From Candidatus Alistipes faecavium (GTDB taxonomy: Bacteria; Bacteroidota; Bacteroidia; Bacteroidales; Rikenellaceae), in contig DWYP01000049.1 of assembly GCA_019118605.1 (NCBI GenBank), positions 62,001 through 126,000 of the forward strand: a stretch of 64,000 bases of DNA, in the 5' to 3' direction. The notes under the pieces are model-generated. The model was not told where the DNA came from. It saw nothing but the letters and a program-made list of their open reading frames with translations, and did no database searches. Position 1 is the stretch's first letter; each line of letters starts with the position of its first letter. Below, piece after piece: positions 25,195 through 33,862 of this stretch. Both the position numbers and the translations under genes were made by a program.

Positions 25195-25490
25195 CCCGGC
25201 TAAGAGCCGGGATTCAGGGGGCGAAAGGAGAGCAGGAAGGGTTTCCGAACCTCTTTCGCGCCTCGACCAGATGCCGGGATTCAGGGGGCGAAAGGAAAGC
25301 AGGAAGGGTTTCCGACTCAAATCTCCGCATCTACCCGGCGTGCGGGAGCAGAGAAATGCTTCGGCAGCAAGAGGGCCGACTATTGCCCGGAAACCCATCT
25401 CTTAGATGGGCCCGGCTATGAGCCGGGTTTTAGGGCGCGAAAGGAAAGCAGGGAGAGCTTCCGATCCGGTTCCGCGCTTCTACCCGGCGG
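25195..25490 (+). repeat. Three copies of a GC-rich intergenic repeat
   Basis: A unit with the core GCCGGGATTCAGGGGGCGAA, then AGG(A)AGCAGGAAGGGTTTCCGA, begins at 25206 and 25273. A more diverged copy (GCCGGGTTTTAGGGCGCGAA...) begins at 25422. Copies 1 and 3 are preceded by the stem-loop CCCGGCTAAGAGCCGGG (25195-25211) and CCCGGCTATGAGCCGGG (25411-25427). Copies 2 and 3 are followed by TCTACCCGGCG(T/G)GCGGG. Units are about 80-90 bp. The block lies between the efflux operon and the histidine kinase and looks like a dispersed REP-type element; nothing in it appears coding. Confidence 0.75.
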
Positions 25491-25572
25491 GCGGGAAAAT
25501 GAATAATAAAAAAAGCGGCCCGTGCGGGAGGTTCCGAGGGGTGCAGCCCCATGATTATTTGGTTGTTTTTCG

Positions 25573-25580
25573 TATATTTG
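25573..25580 (+). promoter_or_regulatory. -7 element TATATTTG just before the LytS-like kinase
   Basis: TATATTTG is a perfect TAnnTTTG match ending 6 bp before the chosen ATG at 25586. If used, the transcript would be leaderless or nearly so. No TTTG at the right -33 spacing was found. Confidence 0.4.
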
Positions 25581-25585
25581 TCCAT

Positions 25586-26635
25586 ATGACTGCTTCGCAA
25601 TCGAAATACGCGGGATGGATCATCCATCTGACCGTCTGGGCCGTGATCCTCGGCATGCCGCTCTTCGTCACGAACCCCGACCGGCCGCTGATGACCGGAA
25701 GGCAGTACGCCCATTTCCTGCTCGTGCCGATCTCCTTCATGATCGTCTTCTACACGAACTATTTCCTGCTCATCGGACGCGAGCTCTCCTCCCGGCACAT
25801 CAGCCGATACCTCCTCTACAACCTCCTGCTCGTCGGGGTCGTCATGCTCGGCGTGCACCTCTGTTTCCGCTACGTCCTGCCCCCCAACAATGCACATCCC
25901 CCCATGGTACGGCCCTGGCAGGATACCGTGCGGTTCTTCGGCGGAAACGCCATTCTCTACCTGCTTGTCGTGGGCGTGAGCGTCGCGATCCGCATGACCG
26001 GGGGATGGTACCGCGCCGAAACGGCCCGCCAGGAGCTCGAACACCGCCGCACGGAGGCCGAGCTGCAGAACCTCAAAAGCCAGCTCAACCCCCATTTCCT
26101 CTTCAACACGCTCAACAACATCTATTCGCTCATCCAGCTCGACACCTCCCGCGCCCAGCAGGCCGTCCTGGATCTGAGCCGGATGCTGCGGTACGTGCTC
26201 TACGACAGCAGCCGCAAGGAGGTGCCTCTCGCCGAAGAGATCGCCTTCCTGAACGACTACATCGAGCTGATGCGAATCCGCCTGCCGCGCCACGTGCGCG
26301 TCTACGTCTCGCTCCCCGAGACACCCTCCGAGACCCCCATAGCGCCCCTGCTGTTCATCTCGCTCGTGGAGAACGCCTTCAAGCACGGGGTGAGCAACGA
26401 CAAGCCCTCGCACATCGTGATCGACCTCCACGAGATCGATTCCCAGCTCATCTGCCGCATCGAGAACAGCTGCTTCCCCAAGACGGCGGAGTCGGATCGC
26501 AGCGGTTCGGGAATCGGGCTGCAGAACCTCTCACGGAGGCTCGAAATGATCTACCCCGGGCGGTATACCTTCGAATACGGATCGGCCGACGACGTCTTCC
26601 GGGCGCTGCTGTGCATAAACCTCTCCGAATCATGA
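25586..26635 (+). CDS. LytS/YehU-type sensor histidine kinase
   Basis: A 349-residue membrane kinase. Four hydrophobic segments (about residues 8-24, 38-62, 70-95 and 115-140) form the sensor part. The His_kinase domain follows, with the phospho-acceptor His in LKSQLNPHFLFNTLNNI near 170, and the ATPase N-box LVENAFKHGVSND near 260 and glycine box SGSGIGLQNLSRRL near 308. The ATG at 25586 was chosen because it begins just before the first membrane helix; in-frame ATGs at 25499 and 25406 would extend into the repeat block. The stop overlaps the response regulator gene (ATGA), so the two form a pair. Confidence 0.9.
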   Translation: MTASQSKYAGWIIHLTVWAVILGMPLFVTNPDRPLMTGRQYAHFLLVPISFMIVFYTNYFLLIGRELSSRHISRYLLYNLLLVGVVMLGVHLCFRYVLPPNNAHPPMVRPWQDTVRFFGGNAILYLLVVGVSVAIRMTGGWYRAETARQELEHRRTEAELQNLKSQLNPHFLFNTLNNIYSLIQLDTSRAQQAVLDLSRMLRYVLYDSSRKEVPLAEEIAFLNDYIELMRIRLPRHVRVYVSLPETPSETPIAPLLFISLVENAFKHGVSNDKPSHIVIDLHEIDSQLICRIENSCFPKTAESDRSGSGIGLQNLSRRLEMIYPGRYTFEYGSADDVFRALLCINLSES

Positions 26636-27405
26636 AACTGCGATGTGTGGTCATAGACGACGAGCCCCTGGCCGTCGAACTGCTCGAATCGTACGTCCGC
26701 AAGACGCCGTTCCTGGAACTCGCGGGATCCTACGGAAGCGGCACGGCGGCGTTCGAGTCCCTGCGCGAAGACCCCGTCGACCTGCTCTTCTGCGACATCC
26801 AGATGCCCGGGCTCAACGGCATGGAGCTCTCGCGCATGCTCCCGACAGAGACGCGCATCATCTTCACCACGGCATTCAGCCGCTATGCCGTCGAGGGATT
26901 CCGGGTCAATGCCGTGGACTACCTGCTCAAGCCGATTGCCTACACCGATTTCCTGGCAGCCGCCGAGAAGGCCCTCGCATGGTTCGAGCTCAACGCCCGG
27001 GCCGCCGGAGCAGCCCCGAACGCCGTGGCCGCCGCGGCCCCGGAGAAGCCGGCCCCGGCTTCTTCGGCCTCTGCGGCGAAAAGCCTCTTCGTAAAGACCG
27101 AATACCGCCTGCAGCAGATCGCCTTCGACAGCATCCTCTACATCGAGGGGCTGAAGGACTACGTGAAGATCCACGTCAAGGGAGAGCCCCGTCCGGTGTT
27201 GTCGCTCATGAGCCTCAAGTCGCTCGAGGAGCAGCTCCCGGCCGACCGGTTCATCCGCGTGCACCGCTCCTACATCGTCCAGCCGTCGAAGATTCGCACC
27301 ATCGAGCGCAACCGCATCGTCTTCGAGAAGGAGTACATCCCCATCTCGGACAACTACCGCCAGGCGTTCTTCGACTTCCTGGCCGAGCACTCCCCGATAG
27401 TCTGA
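26632..27405 (+). CDS. LytTR-family response regulator
   Basis: A 257-residue regulator. The receiver domain (1-118) has the acidic pair in VVIDDEPLA, the phospho-acceptor Asp in DLLFCDIQMPGLNG near 55, and the conserved Lys in DYLLKPI near 104. An Ala/Pro-rich linker of about 25 residues follows (120-148). The LytTR DNA-binding domain begins FVKTEYRLQQIAFDSILYIE and contains FIRVHRSYIV. Its partner kinase overlaps upstream by 4 bp. Targets are unknown; the adjacent efflux operon is the nearest candidate but no operator was identified. Confidence 0.92.
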   Translation: MKLRCVVIDDEPLAVELLESYVRKTPFLELAGSYGSGTAAFESLREDPVDLLFCDIQMPGLNGMELSRMLPTETRIIFTTAFSRYAVEGFRVNAVDYLLKPIAYTDFLAAAEKALAWFELNARAAGAAPNAVAAAAPEKPAPASSASAAKSLFVKTEYRLQQIAFDSILYIEGLKDYVKIHVKGEPRPVLSLMSLKSLEEQLPADRFIRVHRSYIVQPSKIRTIERNRIVFEKEYIPISDNYRQAFFDFLAEHSPIV

Positions 27406-27479
27406 CTCCGGCCCGGAGAGGCCGTCCAACATATAAATAAAAAGGTTCTTTCGATAAGATTTGCGCAGAACGCCGGCAG

Positions 27480-29222
27480 CTACAGGAACCGCACGCCCCG
27501 CAGGCGTCCGCGGACGCGTGCCGCGGTCTCGCGTTCGACGATTCCCGTGACGACGTCGGCGGCATCGTGCCAGCGGTTCGCGCGGAACTGCCTCCGGTAG
27601 GTGGTCAGGTGGGCATACAGCTCGGGCCACGAGCGATTCCAGCCCCGGGGGAAGCGCACGAGATGCAGCGCCGTGGCCGAGTTCGAGAGGATGCGCGCCT
27701 CCTTGTTGGCGCTCTGGTGGAACCACTCGATGCGCACTTCCGGAACGCGCGCCTGCACCGCCCGGGCGAATCCGCGCCCGCCGTTGTTGCTCTCGACGGC
27801 CGCCTGGCGGGTTCCCGAACGGCGGAGCATCTCGGCGACAGCCGCCTCGGTGACCTCCATCGGCTCGCGCGTGTAGACGGCGTCGGTGACGTAGATCACC
27901 CCGTCGGCGTCGACCGCATAGCTGAGCGAACAGAGGTAGTCGTCGCCCGTATCGGCCGTATCGGTGTAGTTGGCCAGGCGGACGATCTCGCGCGGAAGGA
28001 GGTCGTATTCGGCGAAGCCGCGCCCGTAGAGCAGCCCCTCGCGCGAGGAGGGATGCCCCTGGTACATCGCCTCGAACTGCAGCGGGTCGAGCCGCCGCTT
28101 GGCCTCGAGCAGCGCGACGCCCTGCTGGCGCTCCCAGAGCGCCTCGCCCGGACGCCGGGGGTCGATCTCCGTCGGAGGGCCGCTCTTCAGGGCCTCGAAA
28201 TTCAGGTGCAGCCACCCCTCCGAAGGTGCCGTGTCGAGTTGTTCCCACCGCTCGAGCGCCTCCACGGGTTCGCGTTCGGAGAGCGAGCCGATGAGATCCT
28301 CCTCGTGCCAGCGCGTGAAGACCACCAGCTCGCGCGAGGCGTTGTGCATGCGCGTGCGCACCACCGAGGTGTACCACTCCCAGCAGTTCGCACGCACGAG
28401 CGGCGAATTGGCCTCGAGGGCATCCTTGTAGAGATCGTCGAGGATGAAGCAGTCGACGCGATTTCCGGTGAGCGAGCCTTCGCGGCCGACCGAGAGCAGG
28501 CTCCCGCGGTGGCCGATGATCTCCGCCTCGTCGGAGGTGCGGATGTACGAGGGGGGCTTCGTGCCCCGCTTGATCGTGGTCTCGGGGAACCACGCGGCAT
28601 ACTCCTCCGACTCGAGGATCCGCTGCACCCGGCGGTTGAACTTCGAGGCCAGGGCTCCGGAGTAGGAGGCGATGGCCACGCGCTGGTCGGGATCGAGGCC
28701 GAGCACATAGGCCGGGAGGAGGGTCGTGGCCCCGACGCTCTTGCCGTGCTGCGGGGGCATCGTGACGATCAGCCGCCGGATGCGGCCCCGCGCGAAGGCC
28801 TCCAGCACTCGGTAATAGGCGCGGTGAAAGGCCTCGAGCTCCAGAAAGGGGTAGACCCCGAGGGCGAAACGCTCGAACGAAGGGACAGCAGGGACGGAAT
28901 GAAGGGAAGAGGAGACGGGAGCGGTCGGTGCGGCGGAAGAGGCAAGAGCGCCCGGGATCGGCGAAGGGATGCCGGACGGCGGAGCCGCGGAAGGAACGCC
29001 GGACGGCGGGGCCGCGGAAAGGCTGGAAGCCAGTGGGGCCGCGGAAGGAGCATCGGACGGCGGGGCGTCCGTTTCGGAGGAGATGTCGGGAAGGCGTCCG
29101 GCAATCAGGTCGGAGAGCGACGGCAGGTCGTCGGGAACACGCAGGGGCGGCTCTCCCCCCGCAGGAACGAAAACCTCTGCGGAGAAACGCTCCGCAGAGG
29201 TGGATTCGGCAATGTCGATCAT
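27480..29222 (-). CDS. Phage terminase large subunit-like protein (orphan)
   Basis: A 580-residue TerL-like protein, the packaging motor of tailed phages. The ATPase has Walker A in MPPQHGKSVGAT near residue 160, Walker B in VDCFILDDLYKD near 255, and the coupling motif FTRWHEEDL near 300. The C-terminal RNase H-like nuclease shows NYTDTADTGDDYLCSLSYA near 415 and AAVESNNGG near 465. An N-terminal extension contains an Ala/Pro/Ser-rich repeat linker (about residues 50-110, with SAAPPSG units) that is unusual for TerL. No portal, capsid or small terminase gene lies in the window, so it is an orphan or remnant. The ATG at 29222 (MIDIAEST) was chosen; upstream codons read poorly. Confidence 0.8.
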   Translation of the reverse strand: MIDIAESTSAERFSAEVFVPAGGEPPLRVPDDLPSLSDLIAGRLPDISSETDAPPSDAPSAAPLASSLSAAPPSGVPSAAPPSGIPSPIPGALASSAAPTAPVSSSLHSVPAVPSFERFALGVYPFLELEAFHRAYYRVLEAFARGRIRRLIVTMPPQHGKSVGATTLLPAYVLGLDPDQRVAIASYSGALASKFNRRVQRILESEEYAAWFPETTIKRGTKPPSYIRTSDEAEIIGHRGSLLSVGREGSLTGNRVDCFILDDLYKDALEANSPLVRANCWEWYTSVVRTRMHNASRELVVFTRWHEEDLIGSLSEREPVEALERWEQLDTAPSEGWLHLNFEALKSGPPTEIDPRRPGEALWERQQGVALLEAKRRLDPLQFEAMYQGHPSSREGLLYGRGFAEYDLLPREIVRLANYTDTADTGDDYLCSLSYAVDADGVIYVTDAVYTREPMEVTEAAVAEMLRRSGTRQAAVESNNGGRGFARAVQARVPEVRIEWFHQSANKEARILSNSATALHLVRFPRGWNRSWPELYAHLTTYRRQFRANRWHDAADVVTGIVERETAARVRGRLRGVRFL

Positions 29223-29344
29223 TTGTACGTGGGTCGGGTGAAAACCCGGTGCGCGGCACCGCGGCGGGCAGGTTTTTTGCAGAAGGACTCCGGAGGGCCG
29301 TGCCGGGCCCGCAGAAGGGAATGTGTCCGGAGCCGGGCGGGCGG

Positions 29345-29632
29345 TCAGAGGTACGCCCGCAGGGTGGAGAACGAGAAATCGTTGAGCAGCTCGGCCCCGT
29401 CGCGGCAGGTGTGGAACTCCCACCACACGGGAACCAGGTCGAAGATCACCTCGCACGGCCCTTCGGGGAAGCGCTCCGTACGGCGGTAAACGATGACCGA
29501 GGCGGTGAGGCGGCACTCGACGTCGCCACAGGCGAAGAGGAGCGACCCCGAGAAGTAGTTTTCCGCACCGATGGCCTCGACAAGGCGCGACGCTGTTTCG
29601 ACATAAAGATCCGATGGAACCGGGTAGATCAT
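29345..29632 (-). CDS. Hypothetical 95-residue protein next to the terminase
   Basis: I do not recognise a named family. The protein begins MIYPVPSDLYVETASRLVEAIG and contains alternating hydrophobic strands (ECRLTASVIVYRR, CEVIFDLVPVWWEFHTC), suggesting a small alpha/beta fold with no signal peptide or membrane helix. It lies 122 bp upstream of the terminase on the same strand and is preceded by a good -7 box, so the two are probably co-transcribed. The divergent gene is a CI-like repressor, which suggests control by it. It may be a phage-derived accessory protein. Confidence 0.65.
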   Translation of the reverse strand: MIYPVPSDLYVETASRLVEAIGAENYFSGSLLFACGDVECRLTASVIVYRRTERFPEGPCEVIFDLVPVWWEFHTCRDGAELLNDFSFSTLRAYL

Positions 29633-29690
29633 GGAGGAAGAGGATTTTAGGAAAAAATTTGCACTGAAAAAATAAATTGCTTAACTTTAC

Positions 29691-29726
29691 AGCACAAAGA
29701 TAAGTTCATAAATTGAATATTGTGCT
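29691..29726. promoter_or_regulatory. Divergent promoter and candidate operator of the S24 repressor
   Basis: On the minus strand TATCTTTG (29702-29695) is a perfect -7 box for the 95-residue gene. On the plus strand TAACTTTA (29682-29689) is a near match for the repressor gene. An inverted repeat, AGCACAA (29691-29697) with TTGTGCT (29720-29726), overlaps these boxes with a 22 bp gap, as expected for a dimeric repressor site. The operator role is inferred. Confidence 0.45.
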
Positions 29727-29771
29727 CCCGAAGGCCAGTTTTTTATTATAAAATTTTTCGATCGAAGAACG

Positions 29772-30443
29772 ATGAACCAACGAGTAAAACTGATACGCAA
29801 GCAGCTGAAGATGACGCAAGAGCAACTGGCTCAGCATCTTGGGATAGGGAAAGCGGCGCTTTCGATGATCGAGACGGGAAAGACCGGACTCTCGGCGAGG
29901 AACCGGAACATCCTCGTTCAGGAATTGAATGTCAACCCCGAGTGGCTCGAAACCGGACATGGCGAGATGTTCAACGCCGAACCCGACCTGACGGCATACC
30001 GCCACCGCACCGACAACTCGCTGCCCCTGCAGAGCGTCCCGCTCTACTCGATCGAAGGGACCGCAGGACTGGTGCCGCTCTTCGCCGACCAGTCGCAGAG
30101 CAAGCCGATCAACTACATCCACATCCCCAACCTCCCGAAGTGCGACGGGGCGATCTACATCGTCGGGGACTCGATGTACCCGCTGCTCAAGAGCGGCGAC
30201 ATCGTTCTCTACAAGCAGCTGCACGACCTCAACGACATCTTCTGGGGCGACATGTACCTGCTCTCGATCGACATCGAGGGCGAGGAGTACGTCACCGTCA
30301 AGTACATCCAGAAATCGGAGCGCGAGGGGTATGTCAAGCTGGTGAGCCAGAACCCCCACCATGCCGACAAGGAGGTGGAGATGACGCGGATCCGGGCCAT
30401 CGCGCTCGTGAAGGCGAGCATCCGCATGAACTCCATGCGCTGA
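29772..30443 (+). CDS. CI-like repressor: XRE HTH plus S24/LexA-type domain
   Basis: A 223-residue transcription factor. Residues 5-62 are an XRE-type helix-turn-helix (RKQLKMTQEQLAQHLGIGKAALSMIETG). Residues about 90-215 are an S24 peptidase/LexA-like domain with the catalytic Ser in VGDSMYPLLKSGD (134) and a candidate Lys in YVTVKYI (177). A possible self-cleavage dipeptide is Ala-Gly at 98-99. Such proteins repress phage or mobile-element genes and are relieved by RecA-stimulated self-cleavage. It is divergent from the 95-residue protein and terminase, with a shared intergenic region holding overlapping promoters and an inverted repeat. Confidence 0.88.
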   Translation: MNQRVKLIRKQLKMTQEQLAQHLGIGKAALSMIETGKTGLSARNRNILVQELNVNPEWLETGHGEMFNAEPDLTAYRHRTDNSLPLQSVPLYSIEGTAGLVPLFADQSQSKPINYIHIPNLPKCDGAIYIVGDSMYPLLKSGDIVLYKQLHDLNDIFWGDMYLLSIDIEGEEYVTVKYIQKSEREGYVKLVSQNPHHADKEVEMTRIRAIALVKASIRMNSMR

Positions 30444-30700
30444 AGGCCGCCTTCGCAAAGGCGCCGCTGCGGGCTGCAGGCTGCGGAGAATGAGGAGCGG
30501 AGAGCGGTGTTTGCGATTTTTTTTAATAACTGTCCCGCTTCCTGACTGCCCCGGATTCCGCACCTTCCGCTAACGGTTCGGAACCCCGCCGCATTCCCAG
30601 GCGACAAATCGAAACGAAACAGCCCCGCCAAGGCCCCGCGGCTGCGGTCGGAACCGCTTAAAAATCCGCAGCCAAGCATCCATTCAGACGATTTATTTTT

Positions 30701-30708
30701 TATATTTG
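30701..30708 (+). promoter_or_regulatory. -7 element TATATTTG for korAB
   Basis: A perfect TAnnTTTG match 40 bp before the korA ATG. No clear -33 TTTG is present. The rest of the 300 bp gap from 30444 shows no gene. Confidence 0.5.
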
Positions 30709-30747
30709 CGGAAACGTTGTTTACCGCAAACACCTAATCCGATCATC

Positions 30748-32592
30748 ATGGAACAATCCAAAGTGCAGGAGCTGCAGGACGTCGTCATCCGTTTCTCGGG
30801 CGACTCCGGCGACGGCATGCAGCTCACGGGCACGCTCTTTTCCGACACCTCGGCCCTGCTGGGAAACGGCATCTCGACCTTTCCGGACTACCCGGCCGAA
30901 ATACGCGCCCCGCAGGGAACCGTTGCGGGCGTCTCGGGCTTTCAGGTACACTTCGGCAACCACCGGGAACTCAACCCCGGCGACTACTGCGACGTGCTGG
31001 TGGCGATGAACCCCGCAGCGCTCAAGGCCAACCGCAAATGGCTCAAGGCCGGGGCCACGGTCATCCTCGACGGTGACTCGATCACCGAGGAGCACCTCCG
31101 CAAGGCCGGATTCAAGACCCTCGACCCGCTGGCGGAGCTCAACCTCGATGAATACAATGTCGTGATCCCCGACATCACCTCCATGACCCGCGAGGCGCTC
31201 AAGGAGACAGGGCTCGACAACAAGGCCGTCGTCAAGTGCAAGAACATGTTCGCCCTGGGCATTTGCTTCTGGCTCTTCGACCGCCCCGAGGAGTACGCCG
31301 TCCGCTATCTCGACAGCAAGTTCGCCAAGAAGAACCCCGTCGTCGCCGAGGCCAACAAGCTGGCCATCCGCGCAGGCTACAACTACGCCGCCAACACGCA
31401 CCAGTTCGCAAACAACTATACGGTAGCCCCCGCGCCGCGCGAGAAGGGCACCTACCGCTCGATCAGCGGAAACGTCGCCACGGCATGGGGACTCTGCGCC
31501 GCGGCCGAGAAGGCCGGGCTGCCGCTCTTCTGCGGCTCGTACCCCATCACCCCGGCCACGGTGATCCTCGAGGAGCTCGCCAAGCGCAAGGATCTCGGGG
31601 TGAAGACCGTACAGGCCGAGGACGAGATCGCCGGCATCTGCACGGCCATCGGCGCCGCCTATGCGGGCAACTTCGCCGTGACGACCACCTCCGGGCCGGG
31701 CCTCTCGCTCAAGAGCGAGGCCCTCGGACTGGCCGTGATGACCGAGCTGCCGCTCGTCGTGGTCGACGTACAGCGCGGAGGCCCCTCGACGGGTCTTCCA
31801 ACGAAGACCGAGCAGAGCGACCTCGCGCAGGCCCTCTACGGGCGCAACGGCGAATGCCCGGTGATCGTCCTGGCCGCCTCGTCGCCGAGCGACTGCTTCC
31901 ACTACGCCTTCGAGGCCGGACGCCTCGCGATGGAGCACATGACCCCCGTGGTGCTGCTCTCCGACGGATTCATCGCCAACGGATCCGAGCCGTGGCGCAT
32001 CCCCTCGATGAAGGATTACCCGACGATCTGCCCGCCGATCGTCGACAAGGCCCCCGAAGGAGGCTTCATGCCCTACGTGCGCAACGAGAAACTCGCACGC
32101 GGCTGGGCATTCCCCGGCAAGGTCGGGCTCGAGCACCGCGTGGGCGGTCTGGAGAAGGATGCCGTGAAGGGCAGCATCTCGCACGACCCTGCCAACCACC
32201 AGAAGATGGTCCGCACGCGCGCCGAAAAGGTTGCGAAGGTCGTCGAGGACATCCCCACCCAGACGGTCTGGGGCGATCCTCAGGGCGAGCTGCTCGTCGT
32301 GGGATGGGGCGGCACGCGCGGACACCTCCAGAATGCCGTCGACGAGATGCGCCGCGAAGGACACAGCGTCTCGCTCTGCCATTTCAACTACATCAACCCC
32401 CTGCCTGCGGGCGTGCGGGAGATCTTCGCGAAGTTCCGCCGCATCGTGGTCTGCGAACTCAACGAAGGGCAGTTCGCAAACTACCTGCGCCAGCACTTCC
32501 AGGAGTTCCGCTACGAACAGTACAACAAATGCGAAGGCCAGCCCTTCACGGTGGTCGAGCTGAAAGAAAAATTCGAATCCTTACTGAAGTAA
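30748..32592 (+). CDS. korA: 2-oxoacid:acceptor oxidoreductase, fused gamma-alpha subunit
   Basis: A 614-residue subunit of a 2-oxoglutarate:ferredoxin-type oxidoreductase. Residues about 10-190 form the gamma domain (DVVIRFSGDSGDGMQLTGTLF at its start, binding CoA). Residues about 200-560 form the alpha (pyrimidine-binding) domain with FCGSYPITPATVILEELAK, QAEDEIAGICTAIGAAYAG and TTTSGPGLSLKSEALGLAV. A transketolase C-like part follows. The enzyme oxidatively decarboxylates a 2-oxoacid to acyl-CoA with reduced ferredoxin, a TCA-cycle or anabolic link in anaerobes. The ATG at 30748 (MEQSKVQEL) was chosen over the one at 30706. The beta subunit starts 4 bp downstream. Branched-chain oxoacids as substrates cannot be excluded. 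Confidence 0.92.
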   Translation: MEQSKVQELQDVVIRFSGDSGDGMQLTGTLFSDTSALLGNGISTFPDYPAEIRAPQGTVAGVSGFQVHFGNHRELNPGDYCDVLVAMNPAALKANRKWLKAGATVILDGDSITEEHLRKAGFKTLDPLAELNLDEYNVVIPDITSMTREALKETGLDNKAVVKCKNMFALGICFWLFDRPEEYAVRYLDSKFAKKNPVVAEANKLAIRAGYNYAANTHQFANNYTVAPAPREKGTYRSISGNVATAWGLCAAAEKAGLPLFCGSYPITPATVILEELAKRKDLGVKTVQAEDEIAGICTAIGAAYAGNFAVTTTSGPGLSLKSEALGLAVMTELPLVVVDVQRGGPSTGLPTKTEQSDLAQALYGRNGECPVIVLAASSPSDCFHYAFEAGRLAMEHMTPVVLLSDGFIANGSEPWRIPSMKDYPTICPPIVDKAPEGGFMPYVRNEKLARGWAFPGKVGLEHRVGGLEKDAVKGSISHDPANHQKMVRTRAEKVAKVVEDIPTQTVWGDPQGELLVVGWGGTRGHLQNAVDEMRREGHSVSLCHFNYINPLPAGVREIFAKFRRIVVCELNEGQFANYLRQHFQEFRYEQYNKCEGQPFTVVELKEKFESLLK

Positions 32593-32596
32593 CACC

Positions 32597-33628
32597 ATGG
32601 CAGACTACAAATATACCACTGCGGATTTCAAGAGCGACCAGGAGGTGCGCTGGTGCCCGGGCTGCGGCGACCACGCCATCCTGAACGCCGTACAGCGGGC
32701 GCTGCCCGAGATTGCCGACCGCCTCGACACGCCGCACAACCTCTTCACCTTCGTGTCGGGAATCGGATGCTCCTCGCGCTTCATCTACTACATGAAGACC
32801 TTCGGATTCCACTCCGTACACGGACGCGCCACAGCCGTGGCCACGGGCGTCAAGACGGCGAACCCGAACCTCTCGGTATGGGTCACGACAGGCGACGGTG
32901 ACTCGCTGGCCATCGGAGGCAACCACTTCATCCACGCCATCCGGCGCAACGTCGACCTGAACGTCATCCTGTTCAACAACGAGATCTACGGACTCACCAA
33001 GGGGCAGTATTCGCCCACCTCGAAACTCGGGAAGATCACGAAGACCTCGCCCTACGGAACCGTCGAGAAGCCCTTCAACCCGGGCGAACTGGTCATCGGC
33101 GCGAAGGGAACCTTCTTCGCGCGCACGATCGACATGGAGGTCGGGCTCACGAAGGAGTGCCTCGTGGAGGCCGCCTGCCACAAGGGCCTTTCGGTGGTCG
33201 AGGCGCTGCAGAACTGCGTGATCTTCAACGACAAGACCCACGCCGACTTCGCAGGCGACAAGGCCACGCGCGCCGAGCGGACGATCACGCTGCGCCACGG
33301 CGAGAAGATGCTCTTCGGGGCCAACCGGGAGAAAGGGCTGGTCTTCGAGAACATGAAACTCAAGGTCGTGACGGTGGGACAGGACGGCTATACGCTCGAC
33401 GACGTGCTGACGCACGACGCCCACGAACGCGACACGACGCTGCATGCGATGCTCGCGGCGATGAAGTATCCGGACTATCCGGTTGCCGTGGGTGTGATCC
33501 GCTCGGTGGAGGACGACACGGTCTATGACCGGGCCGTGGAGCGCCAGGTCGAGCAGGTGAAGGCTCAGAGCAAGATCCGCTGCGTGGACGACCTGCTGCG
33601 CTCGGGCGCCACGTGGGAAGTGGAGTAA
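32597..33628 (+). CDS. korB: 2-oxoacid:ferredoxin oxidoreductase beta subunit
   Basis: A 343-residue thiamine-diphosphate-binding beta subunit. Iron-sulfur ligands are in RWCPGCGDHAIL near residue 20 and FVSGIGCSSRF near 54. The ThDP/magnesium motif GDGDSLAIGGNHFIHAIRRN is near 98, followed by ILFNNEIYGLTKGQYSPTS. It pairs with the fused gamma-alpha subunit 4 bp upstream. A strong terminator follows at 33668, so korAB appears to be a two-gene unit. Confidence 0.94.
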   Translation: MADYKYTTADFKSDQEVRWCPGCGDHAILNAVQRALPEIADRLDTPHNLFTFVSGIGCSSRFIYYMKTFGFHSVHGRATAVATGVKTANPNLSVWVTTGDGDSLAIGGNHFIHAIRRNVDLNVILFNNEIYGLTKGQYSPTSKLGKITKTSPYGTVEKPFNPGELVIGAKGTFFARTIDMEVGLTKECLVEAACHKGLSVVEALQNCVIFNDKTHADFAGDKATRAERTITLRHGEKMLFGANREKGLVFENMKLKVVTVGQDGYTLDDVLTHDAHERDTTLHAMLAAMKYPDYPVAVGVIRSVEDDTVYDRAVERQVEQVKAQSKIRCVDDLLRSGATWEVE

Positions 33629-33667
33629 GCCCTGCGGGCCGGGGAACCGGTTTGCAGGAAGGATATC

Positions 33668-33715
33668 ACAGTGCCGGGGAGGGTAAAAAAACAGGCTTCC
33701 CGGCACTGTTTTTTT
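33668..33715 (+). terminator. Rho-independent terminator of korAB
   Basis: ACAGTGCCGGGGAG (33668-33681) pairs with CTTCCCGGCACTGT (33696-33709), followed by a run of seven T (33709-33715). Confidence 0.88.
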
Positions 33716-33723
33716 CCATTGGA

Positions 33724-33755
33724 TTTGGTGGAGTCGTTTTTTCCATATATATTTG
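33724..33755 (+). promoter_or_regulatory. Promoter of tRNA-Ala (TTTG, 20 bp, TATATTTG)
   Basis: TTTG at 33724-33727 and TATATTTG at 33748-33755 with 20 bp between them fit the Bacteroidota consensus. The tRNA starts 11 bp later. Confidence 0.72.
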
Positions 33756-33766
33756 CACCCACGAAA

Positions 33767-33843
<77 letters not shown>

Positions 33844-33862
33844 AAAAGCAATCAAAAATTGC

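Noticed and set aside
25111..25405. ORFs of 91-95 codons inside the repeat block after the MacB-like gene
   Set aside because: They consist of the repeated GC-rich units and differ in frame between units, so they are not credible genes.
27480..30443. A complete prophage
   Set aside because: Only terminase, a small protein and a repressor are present; no integrase, portal, capsid, tail or lysis genes and no attachment repeats are seen.
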